DNA from: Bermanella sp049115935
GTDB taxonomy: Bacteria > Pseudomonadota > Gammaproteobacteria > Pseudomonadales > Oceanobacteraceae
Assembly: GCA_049115935.1 (NCBI GenBank)
Contig: JAGDZK010000093.1
Location: 34,323 to 98,322, forward strand
Direction of reading: 5' to 3'
DNA: 64,000 bases
The translations under genes were made by a program, and so were the position numbers. The notes under the pieces are model-generated. The model was not told where the DNA came from. It saw only the letters and a program-made list of their open reading frames with translations, and did no database searches. Positions 45,395-54,088 of this stretch are shown in pieces. Position 1 is the first letter of the stretch; every line of letters starts with the position of its first letter.

Positions 45395-46049
45395 TATAAG
45401 AATCCAATACTGACTTTCTTAATGCACATATCATCAACCTTTCATCTTTTTCATCAACTATTAAATCATTATTATGGCTCGTTATAGATTTACTTATTAA
45501 TTGATATTCTGGATTCCAAGAAAACATTTTTTCGTAATCCATTTTGTAACTATATACACCATCTAAATGAGCATATTTATTTTTATATGGGGTTTCCGTA
45601 TAGAAATCTAAAATTACAACAATTCCATTATTTACTAATACCCTATTAACTTCGCTGGCTATCTTAAACAAATCCGATCTATCACATAAATACAAACAAA
45701 ATCCAATTATAATTATAGACATTGAATTATCCTTATAAGGTAAATTGTCCGCAGTTCCTTTTATAAGATTTAAGTTCTGGTACTGAGATTCACCTGATTT
45801 TATTGCTTTTTCTGATGGATCTATGCCATAACAGTTAAATTTAAACTTTATATTTAACGTATTTAACCTCCAACCATCTGCACAACCTATTTCTAGACAG
45901 TTCATATCAGTCAAATTTAATCGTTCTATTTCTTTAATAATTAAATCTTCAGATATTCTTGAACTCATATCGATAGATTTATTTCTATCAAACCAAGAAT
46001 CACCTTCACTACTGGAAAATACTGTTTTTTGGTTAATTATTTTATTCAT
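45375..46049 (-). CDS. SAM-dependent methyltransferase, Pse-associated type
   Basis: A 224-residue class I methyltransferase. The start is ATG at 46049, preferred because GAGG lies 9 bases upstream and pseC overlaps by 8 bases. The N-terminal SSSEGDSWFDRNK is the hallmark also seen in the last gene of the operon. Motif I is CLEIGCADGWRLNTL, motif II YGIDPSEKAIKSGE, then NLPYKDNSMSIIIIGFCLYLC. Clustering suggests methylation of a pseudaminate-type sugar or of its precursor; this is inference. Confidence 0.8.
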   Translation of the reverse strand: MNKIINQKTVFSSSEGDSWFDRNKSIDMSSRISEDLIIKEIERLNLTDMNCLEIGCADGWRLNTLNIKFKFNCYGIDPSEKAIKSGESQYQNLNLIKGTADNLPYKDNSMSIIIIGFCLYLCDRSDLFKIASEVNRVLVNNGIVVILDFYTETPYKNKYAHLDGVYSYKMDYEKMFSWNPEYQLISKSITSHNNDLIVDEKDERLMICALRKSVLDSYSEKPRY

Positions 46050-47157
46050 AATTAATAACCTCAACTATATTTTTTAATTCATTTTCATTTAATTCTGGGT
46101 ATATGGGTAAACTTAGCACTGTTGAATAAAAATAATTTGAGTTTGGAAAATCTGAAGAAACAGATCCAAGCTCTTGGTAATAAGGTTGATTTGGAATAGG
46201 GATGTAATGAATTTGGCACAAATAACCTTTAGATTTTAATCTTTCAAATAAATCCAATTGATTGTCTACCAATATTTGATAGAGATGATGAGAACACAAA
46301 CCAAATTCGTCATAATTTATTATTCTTACATTTTTATTTATTATATTTTTTTTATAGTAACTAGCAATTTCTCTTCTTTTCTTTACAAATCCATCTAATT
46401 TTTTTAATTGACTAATACCAAGTGCAGCTTGCATTTCATTTAGCCGATAATTAAAACCAAGTTCTTTCTGCTCATAATACCAAGGAAGTTCACTATCAGA
46501 TTTAACAATACCATGATTTGATAGTTTTCTTATCCTGTCACTACAATTTTTCTCTTTACTTATAACCATGCCGCCTTCTGCAGTGGTTATCATTTTTACA
46601 GGATGAAAACTGAATACTGTAAAATCCGCGTATTCCATACAGCCAACTTTCTCACCTGTTTGGTATTGTGCACCCAATGCATGAGAAGCATCTTCAATGA
46701 TCATAAACCCATATGTATCAGATAAGGTATTTACCCTAACCATATCAACTGGATTCCCGGCCATATGCACGATCACCAATGCTTTTGGAAGATTATCTTT
46801 TTTTGTTTTTTTTAATTTATCTTCCACTTTAGATAAATTTATATTTCCACTTTTCGCATCCACATCGATAAAATCTACCTTGGATTGGCAGTATCTTGCA
46901 CAATTAGCACTGGCTACAAAAGATATTGCGGGCACCCAAACGGTATCATCTTCACTTAAATCACATGCCAAACAGGCTAGATGCAATGCAGAAGTAGCAC
47001 TGTTAACTGCAACTGCGTATTCTGCATTGACATAGCGACACACAGCTCTTTCGAACTCTGTAACCAGTGATCCTTGCGTTAAATAATCGCTTTTTAGAAC
47101 CTTGATTACACTTTGAATATCTTCGTCATCTATTGTTTGCTTACCGTAGGAAATCAT
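46042..47157 (-). CDS. pseC: PseC, UDP-4-keto-6-deoxy-N-acetyl-altrosamine 4-aminotransferase
   Basis: A 371-residue DegT/DnrJ-type aminotransferase: ISYGKQTIDDEDIQSVIKVL at the N-terminus (typical of PseC), AVAVNSATSALHLAC, IEDASHALGA, and the PLP lysine in FSFHPVKMITTAEGG. It transaminates the PseB product to the 4-amino sugar, the second step towards pseudaminic acid. It overlaps pseB by 4 bases (ATGA) and the following methyltransferase by 8. Identification by motif and by partner gene is strong. Confidence 0.92.
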   Translation of the reverse strand: MISYGKQTIDDEDIQSVIKVLKSDYLTQGSLVTEFERAVCRYVNAEYAVAVNSATSALHLACLACDLSEDDTVWVPAISFVASANCARYCQSKVDFIDVDAKSGNINLSKVEDKLKKTKKDNLPKALVIVHMAGNPVDMVRVNTLSDTYGFMIIEDASHALGAQYQTGEKVGCMEYADFTVFSFHPVKMITTAEGGMVISKEKNCSDRIRKLSNHGIVKSDSELPWYYEQKELGFNYRLNEMQAALGISQLKKLDGFVKKRREIASYYKKNIINKNVRIINYDEFGLCSHHLYQILVDNQLDLFERLKSKGYLCQIHYIPIPNQPYYQELGSVSSDFPNSNYFYSTVLSLPIYPELNENELKNIVEVINYE

Positions 47158-48155
47158 TTACATGAATCCAACAACAATTGCTTGGTCTCATCAACTGATA
47201 AGAACCATTCATTAGTTCCAGAATCATAGGAAAACCCTTGATCAACAGAATTTCCTTTTTCTCCTAAATTATTCATTTCAAAGTTAATGCTTCCATCATA
47301 GAAATTTATAGATGGAGCTATAACATAATGATCTTGAAACTCTAATGTGCGGTAGCTGTCGTCTCTTGGACACATTTTTTCATGCAGTTTTTCTCCGGGC
47401 CGTATTCCAATCTCATGTACGTTAATGCCTGGCATGATTGCTTCAGCTAAATCTACCATTTTTACTGATGGAATTTTTGGAACAAATATTTCTCCACCTT
47501 TCATACGTGCAAAATTCTTAATCACAAAATCCACACCCTGTTGAAGAGTAATCCAGAACCTTGTCATTCTCATGTCTGTAATAGGAAGTGAATCCGCACC
47601 TTCATCCAATAATTTTTGAAAAAACGGCACAACAGAGCCACGACTTCCCACTACATTTCCGTAACGCACAACAGCAAACCGTGGCACTTCACCACCAACC
47701 ATATTATTAGCTGCTACAAACAGTTTATCGCTACAAAGTTTGGTTGCACCATATAGATTAACGGGATTGGCAGCCTTATCAGTAGATAGAGCAATCACTT
47801 TTTTTACATCATTATCAATAGCTGCTCGAATTACATTTTCGGCGCCATCAATATTAGTTTTAATACATTCGGTAGGGTTGTACTCTGCGGCGGGTACTTG
47901 CTTCATGGCTGCTGCATGAATGATGTAATCAACCCCTTTGCAGGCTTGCATTAGGCGCTCTTTGTCTCTGACATCGCCAATAAAATAACGCATACACTCT
48001 GCGTTATATACTTGCTGCATCTCAAATTGCTTGAGTTCATCCCGTGAAAATATGATGATTTTCTTAGGTTTATAACGATTTAGTAATGTTTCAGTGTATT
48101 TTTTACCAAAAGAGCCTGTACCGCCGGTTATTAGTATGGTTTGACCATCAAACAT
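47154..48155 (-). CDS. pseB: PseB, UDP-N-acetylglucosamine 4,6-dehydratase (inverting)
   Basis: A 333-residue short-chain dehydrogenase-type enzyme. It has TGGTGSFGKKYTETLL (NAD site), the IFSRDELKQFEM stretch typical of PseB/FlaA1, YIIHAAAMKQVPAAEYNP, ALSTDKAANPVNLYGATK (catalytic Lys, with Asp and Lys of the active site) and GMTDMRMTRFW-like DMRMTRFWITLQQGVDF. It makes UDP-2-acetamido-2,6-dideoxy-arabino-hexos-4-ulose, the first step of pseudaminic acid synthesis. First gene of a ten-gene operon, 78 bases downstream of flgL. Confidence 0.94.
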   Translation of the reverse strand: MFDGQTILITGGTGSFGKKYTETLLNRYKPKKIIIFSRDELKQFEMQQVYNAECMRYFIGDVRDKERLMQACKGVDYIIHAAAMKQVPAAEYNPTECIKTNIDGAENVIRAAIDNDVKKVIALSTDKAANPVNLYGATKLCSDKLFVAANNMVGGEVPRFAVVRYGNVVGSRGSVVPFFQKLLDEGADSLPITDMRMTRFWITLQQGVDFVIKNFARMKGGEIFVPKIPSVKMVDLAEAIMPGINVHEIGIRPGEKLHEKMCPRDDSYRTLEFQDHYVIAPSINFYDGSINFEMNNLGEKGNSVDQGFSYDSGTNEWFLSVDETKQLLLDSCK

Positions 48156-48200
48156 GTGATGACCTCTTTATTGTCAATTTATGATCGTTAATGTCTATAA

Positions 48201-48216
48201 AGCAACAACTGAACCA
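48201..48216 (-). promoter_or_regulatory. Candidate sigma54 promoter before pseB
   Basis: Minus strand TGGTTC-AGTTG-TTGCT has the GG of -24 and GC of -12 at the right spacing (consensus TGGCAC-N5-TTGCW); the TTC part is imperfect. It lies about 46 bases before pseB, in the gap after flgL. No CGGCAA site was found near it. Confidence 0.5.
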
Positions 48217-48233
48217 ACTATTAAGCTATATGC

Positions 48234-49472
48234 CTAGAGTGTATTAAATAGTGATAAACGATTAATTTGTGTAAAACTTTGTTGAGCGGCTTCCAATAAA
48301 AAACTTTGCAATGACAAACGACTCACTGCTTCCGCAAAATCAACATCTTGTAGGTTACTGAGGACTTCTTGGCTTACTAGGTCTACATCTTGATGAAGAT
48401 TATCAATATTCTCAACGGTATTTAACCGTCCACCAAGTTCACTTCGCACTTCTGATACGCTCACTTGTGCAAAATCTAAATTTAACAAAGTTGTTTCCAA
48501 TAACTTATCTAATGACTCGCTATCTTCTGGGTTATCCCCTAATTTCCTTAGCCCTTCAACCAAACCGGCAACCGTGTCAGTTACTGACTGCTTTTCTGAA
48601 CTTATAACAAAAAAACTGTCACCGGGTTCTGGCTCACCTGCAATTTTAAAATTCGCACCTTTCACTTCTATTTGTTCACCTGGGGTATAGCTCATACCGA
48701 CCATGCCATCTATTGGTCTATTATCGGATTTAGTCAGCACACTGTAATTGGGCCCTGGTGGTGATATAAAGCCATCAGGATTAAATTGAATTACAATGTC
48801 TTCAGGGTAAAATTCATTATAGGCCTCTTGGTCTGTCACAAAGCCATTACTTATAAAGCCTGTTCCAACATTTTTTTCATTATCTCGAGTATAAAATGTT
48901 TTCTCAGCGCTGTTTATGTCGACAAATAACGCCTTGCCTGTGTCATTAGTTTGTACTTTTGTACTATTGCTAATCTGTAGTTCACGCTCTCCATCATCCC
49001 CTTTATAAATCACACCACCACCTGGGCGCTTTTCAAACGGTAAGGTTTCACCTTTAAAACCTGAAAATATATAAGTATTGCTGGCATCTTTTGTATTCAT
49101 CAGGTCTTCTAATGCAAATAATCGCTGCTCAATTTCAGCTGCAATGGCAGTGCGATCATCAAGCGTCATGGAGCCATTACCGGCATTAACCGTTAATTCG
49201 CGAATACGTGTAATATTTTCGGTTACACCTTCTAATATCGATTCTTCTAAATTTAATCTATTTTTTGCCGCATCAACATTCTTCTGATATTGCTCACGCA
49301 AGCTAATATCTTGTTGCAATTGTAAGATTCGAGTGGATGCTATAGGGTCATCCGCAGGGGTCAATACTCGGCGGCCCGTTGATATTTGCTGCTGAGTTTT
49401 TAACGTCCCTTCTTGATTATTTAAGATAGAACGTAAACCTGTATTGAACTGCTGCATGGTTGAGATACGCAT
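48234..49472 (-). CDS. flgL: FlgL, hook-filament junction protein
   Basis: A 412-residue hook-associated protein 3, somewhat longer than the enteric 317. N-terminal MRISTMQQFNTGLRSIL and STGRRVLTPADDPIAS, then NTYIFSGFKGETLPFE and a C-terminal LQDVDFAEAVSRLSLQSFLLEAAQQ are canonical. FlgL joins FlgK to the filament. It lies 44 bases after flgK in the flgJ-flgK-flgL unit. Length is only modestly increased, unlike FlgK and FlgE. Confidence 0.94.
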   Translation of the reverse strand: MRISTMQQFNTGLRSILNNQEGTLKTQQQISTGRRVLTPADDPIASTRILQLQQDISLREQYQKNVDAAKNRLNLEESILEGVTENITRIRELTVNAGNGSMTLDDRTAIAAEIEQRLFALEDLMNTKDASNTYIFSGFKGETLPFEKRPGGGVIYKGDDGERELQISNSTKVQTNDTGKALFVDINSAEKTFYTRDNEKNVGTGFISNGFVTDQEAYNEFYPEDIVIQFNPDGFISPPGPNYSVLTKSDNRPIDGMVGMSYTPGEQIEVKGANFKIAGEPEPGDSFFVISSEKQSVTDTVAGLVEGLRKLGDNPEDSESLDKLLETTLLNLDFAQVSVSEVRSELGGRLNTVENIDNLHQDVDLVSQEVLSNLQDVDFAEAVSRLSLQSFLLEAAQQSFTQINRLSLFNTL

Positions 49473-49516
49473 ATTGACCTCGATTATTTCCTAGCTAAAT
49501 TCTTTATGACTTCGTT

Positions 49517-52495
49517 TTACCTAAAAATCCCAATAAGCGTATCAAAGATATCCCTTGCCACGCTGATCACTTGTGCAGAGGCGTTATAACCTAATTCAAA
49601 TTGAATTAAGCGGGCTGCCTCTTCATCTAAGTTCACACCACTGACTGCATTTACACTATCTTGTGTGTTTTGTAATAATACCTGTGAACTCTCGGTATTA
49701 ATTTGTGCTCGTGCTGTTATAGAGCCAACTTCTTCAACCATACGACCATAGGCTTCACTGATGGTCATATCCCCTTCGACGATTTCTTTATTTTGTATTC
49801 CGCCTAGAAATGCTCCATTTCGGTTATCGGTTACCGCGTCTTGGTTAAAGTCTACGTAAAATTGATCGCCCTCTTCGGGGATACCTTCCATAGTAAGGTC
49901 ATACCCTAAATAAACCGGCTTCTGTTCAGGTTCAGCTTCAAATAAATTACTAAAAGGCGGCTCGGATTTAATTGTAATGCCTTCATCCAGCACTACTTTA
50001 ACCTGCCCACCCATGGTCAGTTTTGCGCTACCGTTTGTACCGGATGGGCTAATATCTAAGCGGGTTTGAAATGAGATATTACCTTTTTCACTAATATCAA
50101 CATCTACGTCACCATTAAAAAAGTACGGTGTGCTTGTAATGGCCGATTTAATCCCCGCGATTAAGTCGGCACCGGTTGCATAATTTTCTGTCAGTTCGAT
50201 ATTAAATTTACCTTGCCCTGGTACATCAAATTCAAATGTGTAAGGCCCGCCTTGAGTAAAATCATAACCCTCATACGGTGATAACGGTTTTGCCAGTGAC
50301 GCCCCTGTTGGTGTAATAAATGTATCTACCCCATTTGATACTGCCATGCTATCGCCATGATCCCCCTGAAATTCAAGTTGGAGATCTTCACCATTGATGG
50401 CGGTAATGGTGACACGAGCGCCATCACTCACCGCTACAATGCCCATTTCTTGGAAATCAAAATTTGCATTGATACGATCAGCTATAAAATTAGCGTTAAT
50501 CGGATTGGGGACTTCTTCAGGGTAGTCCAACTCATATTTAACTTGAGCAACAGGTAATGTATCTGTCAGCTTTACACCATTTAAATATAGGTCTTGCTGC
50601 ATAAAACCAGCAGGGTCATCTGTAAAGTTAGTCAACTGTAAGGTTGTACGGGCAGAAGCTGATATACCTTGTTGATCATTTAATATTTGTGCAATTTCAT
50701 TGGCAGGTGTTTGTGCCGGTATTGTTAAAACACCTCGGCTCTTTGTGCCCCCTGTAATAGCATCAGGGTCACTGATATTTAAACGCGCTGGGAAAAATCC
50801 ATTGCCAGGTGTTTCAAATGCCTCGGTATAATCTTGATAAAATGCATTAGCTGGAATATAGCCACCTAAACTGGTAACCGCGGTTTTACTTTCATCTTTA
50901 GGTAATAAATTATTGACCACACCAGGCACATATTTTTGGTTCATAATGGGTGGAAATAATGGCAAGGGGTTTGCCGGATCTGAATTATCAAGCACATCAT
51001 AAGTGGTAGCACTGGTGAACTTAATAATGAGCGGTGGTGTTAATTCACCCGGTACTGAAAAGCTTTCGGTACTCGCATCATAAACCACACCAGAACTGAT
51101 AATCGCTTCACCAATATTACCTACGTCATAATCAGTCATAACAGCAGTTGCTAAAGCAATTTCTTGGGGCAGTTCAATATCCAGTTCAATGTCCGCTGCG
51201 CCTGTGCGCGTCGGTAAAATATAAAACTGATCACCTTCTTTGTAGCTTCCTGATTCAAAGGTCAAGTCAAAACCTTCTATATCAAAGCTTTCTGGAAACT
51301 CAGTACTTAACGCATTAGATAATATAATTTCGCCATTACTGACCCTTGTGACTTTAAAGGTGTAATTATTTGGCCCTGTAAATTCAACTTTGTATTCACT
51401 GTCCGTTAATAAATTAGGATCTGTTATATAAGCGCCTAATTTCCTATCATCAGGTTGTGCATTATCGGCATTACCGACGATTCGACTTTGTGCCACCTTT
51501 GGGTCATTAATATCTTCAAAGTACAAACCACCGGCTTGACCGTTTATATCGATCCCTAGCGCATGCTGTTCATTCATATTGAATTGCAGTGCGATAGCCA
51601 CTCGGCCCAGCTGATTGGTCACAGGGTCTAATACTGAATTTCTATATTCTAGAATGCCGCCAATTTGACCACCCTGTATTTCACGGGTGATATCCTGAAT
51701 CACATCATCACGTTTAAAAATAATCGCGTCACGGGTTGGGTCATCCCCTCCTGCTTGCGTGGTTACCGTATTAAAATCTTTACCAAGTACCAATGGTTGG
51801 CCATTCCCAATAAAAACATTCACGGAATCATTATCTTGACTAACCACCGTCACACCGACTAGCTCTGACAATTCTTTGATAGCAAGGTCACGTTTATCTA
51901 ATAAGTCGTTTGGATAGTTTCCGTTTGCACTGGCCGTTGCAAATTGTATTTGAACATTAAGCTCAGCAATGGATTCACCTAAGGTGCTAATTTGTGTGGT
52001 GATGGCACCCAGTTGGCCATTTAAAATTTCATTACTGTCATTTAGACGGTCGTTAATTGAATGAAAACGATCCACCAAACCTTGAGATTCGCTAATTAAA
52101 ACTTGGCGTGCTGGTAATGAACTTGGATCATCGATAGCGGCTTGAAACGCACCAAACATATTTTCAATACCCGGTTGTACACCTGTGCCGGGGTCAGCCA
52201 ATAAACTATCAATTTGCGCTGCATTGGTTGAAAGGGTATCGAAAAAATTAAAAGTCGATGTGTCTTTTTGTAGTTGACCCACTAAAAATTCATCAAAAAT
52301 TCGGCGCACATCTTGAACCATGGAGCCGCTACCAATCCATACCCCCCCTTGGAATTGTGGGTTCTGATTCGTAATGGTCACATCTTGGCGGCTATAACCT
52401 TCAGTATCCACGTTTGCAATGTTATGACCCGTCACTGTCAGTGCGGTTTGATGAACACGTAAACCCGATATACCAATATTCAATAAGTTAGACAT
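49517..52495 (-). CDS. flgK: FlgK, hook-associated protein 1 (enlarged)
   Basis: A 992-residue protein, against about 550 in enterics and 650-700 in many polar flagellates. The N-terminus is canonical (NIGISGLRVHQTALTVTGHNIANVDTEGYS), as is the region to about residue 230 and the C-terminal 85 residues (GVNLDEEAARLIQFELGYNASAQVI). The long middle (about 240-900) consists of beta-rich domains, with several D-x-x-P-E-E-V and Y-x-F-x-x-P-G-Q pieces. FlgK starts 2 bases before flgJ ends its reading, in one unit. Confidence 0.93.
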   Translation of the reverse strand: MSNLLNIGISGLRVHQTALTVTGHNIANVDTEGYSRQDVTITNQNPQFQGGVWIGSGSMVQDVRRIFDEFLVGQLQKDTSTFNFFDTLSTNAAQIDSLLADPGTGVQPGIENMFGAFQAAIDDPSSLPARQVLISESQGLVDRFHSINDRLNDSNEILNGQLGAITTQISTLGESIAELNVQIQFATASANGNYPNDLLDKRDLAIKELSELVGVTVVSQDNDSVNVFIGNGQPLVLGKDFNTVTTQAGGDDPTRDAIIFKRDDVIQDITREIQGGQIGGILEYRNSVLDPVTNQLGRVAIALQFNMNEQHALGIDINGQAGGLYFEDINDPKVAQSRIVGNADNAQPDDRKLGAYITDPNLLTDSEYKVEFTGPNNYTFKVTRVSNGEIILSNALSTEFPESFDIEGFDLTFESGSYKEGDQFYILPTRTGAADIELDIELPQEIALATAVMTDYDVGNIGEAIISSGVVYDASTESFSVPGELTPPLIIKFTSATTYDVLDNSDPANPLPLFPPIMNQKYVPGVVNNLLPKDESKTAVTSLGGYIPANAFYQDYTEAFETPGNGFFPARLNISDPDAITGGTKSRGVLTIPAQTPANEIAQILNDQQGISASARTTLQLTNFTDDPAGFMQQDLYLNGVKLTDTLPVAQVKYELDYPEEVPNPINANFIADRINANFDFQEMGIVAVSDGARVTITAINGEDLQLEFQGDHGDSMAVSNGVDTFITPTGASLAKPLSPYEGYDFTQGGPYTFEFDVPGQGKFNIELTENYATGADLIAGIKSAITSTPYFFNGDVDVDISEKGNISFQTRLDISPSGTNGSAKLTMGGQVKVVLDEGITIKSEPPFSNLFEAEPEQKPVYLGYDLTMEGIPEEGDQFYVDFNQDAVTDNRNGAFLGGIQNKEIVEGDMTISEAYGRMVEEVGSITARAQINTESSQVLLQNTQDSVNAVSGVNLDEEAARLIQFELGYNASAQVISVARDIFDTLIGIFR

Positions 52496-52497
52496 GG

Positions 52498-53595
52498 CTA
52501 ACCTCGCCCAGCACGATCAATGGCTTGTGCCAACATATCGCCACTGGCTATGCGTTGAATTTTTTGTGCGTAGTTAGGGTCGGTTGCATAACCGCCATTT
52601 TGTAAGCCTTCACTATAGCCTTTTATACTTTTTCCATTCTCTATTGCCGCTTTATAACGTTCACTATCTTGCACAAATTTCGCATAATCAGTCAGGCTAT
52701 GCTCATATGAATCATAAACACGGAATGGGGCAATCTCTTTTTTAGCGATGCCTTCTCGATATTCAAGTGTGGATACTTTGGCAACGTCACCGTCCCAGCG
52801 TTGATCGGCTTTAATACCAAATAAGTTGTGACTATTTTTACCACCGCCTTGATGAATAATGTGTTTTCCCCAGCCCGTTTCCAGCGCGGCTTGCGCCACA
52901 ATGGCTTTAGGATCAACCCCCATAACTTCACCCACCTTTTGCGCCACTGGCCATAAAATATCGACAAATTCTTGTGGGGTTTCAAAAGCAGACTGCTTGC
53001 TTATTGGGCCTAATTGCTCAGGCTTATTTTCTGCTTCGTTCGTGTTAGCACTGTCTTTTATTTTGACGGGACCTAACGGTATAGTATTTAAAGGGACGAC
53101 TTTATGAGCCGTTTCCTCTAACGATTTTACGTTCGATGTAGCATCTGGTAGGTCAAATGCTTTTGCAGTTTGTTTAAATTGCGGTAAATCCATATCCGGT
53201 TTTAATGACGAAAATGGATTAGGGCCGGTGTATTGTCTAAGAGGAATATCTTGATCCGGTTTAGTTTCACCACTGTCTTTTACGTCAAACTGGTCTTTTA
53301 ACTGACGATAAATACTATCAGCCAGGCCAATACCTTCTCCCTGGCTCATAGACAATGCCAATTGGTCATCAAACATTTGACGATAAAATTTAGACTCATT
53401 GCTATTCAGTGGATTGTCTTCTTCAAACACAGCATTGGCATCACGCATACTTTTTAACATCATACCCACAAACATTGACTCAAACTGATGAGCCACTTGT
53501 TTTAAGGCCCCAGCCTCTTCGTTATCAGCCATGGTGCTGATGGCGTTAAGCGAAGCTAGGTCATTGTAGTTGTACGTATTGCTTATATTATTCAT
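52498..53595 (-). CDS. flgJ: FlgJ, rod-binding peptidoglycan hydrolase
   Basis: A 365-residue two-domain FlgJ. Residues about 30-100 are the rod cap domain (LKQVAHQFESMFVGMMLKSM), then a Pro-rich linker. Residues about 205-365 are a GH73 beta-N-acetylglucosaminidase domain, with IVAQAALETGWGKHII holding the catalytic Glu. It digests peptidoglycan to let the rod through in the periplasm. The ATG at 53595 is preferred over a further in-frame start 13 codons upstream because AGAAG precedes it and the known N-terminus begins there. A sigma54 promoter lies 40 bases upstream. Confidence 0.92.
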   Translation of the reverse strand: MNNISNTYNYNDLASLNAISTMADNEEAGALKQVAHQFESMFVGMMLKSMRDANAVFEEDNPLNSNESKFYRQMFDDQLALSMSQGEGIGLADSIYRQLKDQFDVKDSGETKPDQDIPLRQYTGPNPFSSLKPDMDLPQFKQTAKAFDLPDATSNVKSLEETAHKVVPLNTIPLGPVKIKDSANTNEAENKPEQLGPISKQSAFETPQEFVDILWPVAQKVGEVMGVDPKAIVAQAALETGWGKHIIHQGGGKNSHNLFGIKADQRWDGDVAKVSTLEYREGIAKKEIAPFRVYDSYEHSLTDYAKFVQDSERYKAAIENGKSIKGYSEGLQNGGYATDPNYAQKIQRIASGDMLAQAIDRAGRG

Positions 53596-53634
53596 AGCAA
53601 CATCTTCTGCTTTTTGTCGATATAAGTAAGACAA

Positions 53635-53650
53635 AGCAAGGCTTAGGCCA
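53635..53650 (-). promoter_or_regulatory. Sigma54 promoter of the flgJ-flgK-flgL unit
   Basis: Minus strand TGGCCT-AAGCC-TTGCT has GG and GC elements in perfect spacing for sigma54 (consensus TGGCAC-N5-TTGCW). It lies 40-55 bases before the flgJ start codon, and two or three CGGCAA half-sites stand 55-80 bases further upstream. Confidence 0.7.
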
Positions 53651-53705
53651 AAACCATAAGGTATTGTTTTTATTGGTTTTTACTGAAGATTTAGAACGAG
53701 TTATG

Positions 53706-53730
53706 CGGCAATTATTGCCGAAAGCGGCAA
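53706..53730 (-). promoter_or_regulatory. CGGCAA palindrome and half-site, candidate FlrC/FleR enhancer
   Basis: CGGCAA-TTA-TTGCCG (53706-53720) and a third CGGCAA at 53725-53730 lie upstream of the flgJ sigma54 promoter. CGGCAA has been described as the core of FlrC enhancer binding in Vibrio flagellar promoters. The same palindrome with a 3-base spacer occurs before flgB. No T run follows, so it is not a terminator. Confidence 0.5.
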
Positions 53731-53731
53731 A

Positions 53732-54058
53732 CTATTTTTGCTGAGCAATATCAGAGTACAAGCGAATACGCTTACCTGTATTTTTGTATTTTATAATCTC
53801 TTGCGTTTTTTCTTGTTTCGATTCCTGCATGGTTTGTAGCATTTTCTGACTTTTAAGCTGAATCTCTTTCAGTAACATTAAGTCCGTTTGTTCAATTTGC
53901 GCCATGAAATGTTCAAACAGATACTCTAATTTTTTTTGACGGGCATTTAACTTATGCTCAAGAGTGGCAAGGCTACCTTCTTGCGCTAGTTTTTGAATTT
54001 CGGTTTCGATTGCCATTAAATCATCAATGGCTTGTTGCTTATTATCAGGCTTTTTCAT
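53732..54058 (-). CDS. Small coiled-coil protein between flgI and flgJ, FliT-like
   Basis: A 108-residue, nearly all-helical, Lys/Gln/Glu-rich protein without signal peptide or membrane segment. Residues about 1-85 are a predicted coiled coil (LMAIETEIQKLAQEGSL, LNARQKKLEYLFEHFMAQI). Size and helical pattern recall the FliT/FlgN secretion chaperones, but no diagnostic motif was recognised. It lies 30 bases after flgI and is co-transcribed with the flgF-I unit. Its position suggests a flagellar assembly factor, perhaps a chaperone for the large axial proteins; this is a guess. Confidence 0.62.
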   Translation of the reverse strand: MKKPDNKQQAIDDLMAIETEIQKLAQEGSLATLEHKLNARQKKLEYLFEHFMAQIEQTDLMLLKEIQLKSQKMLQTMQESKQEKTQEIIKYKNTGKRIRLYSDIAQQK

Positions 54059-54088
54059 GCGCTATCCTTACTCGTGATATCATCGGTG

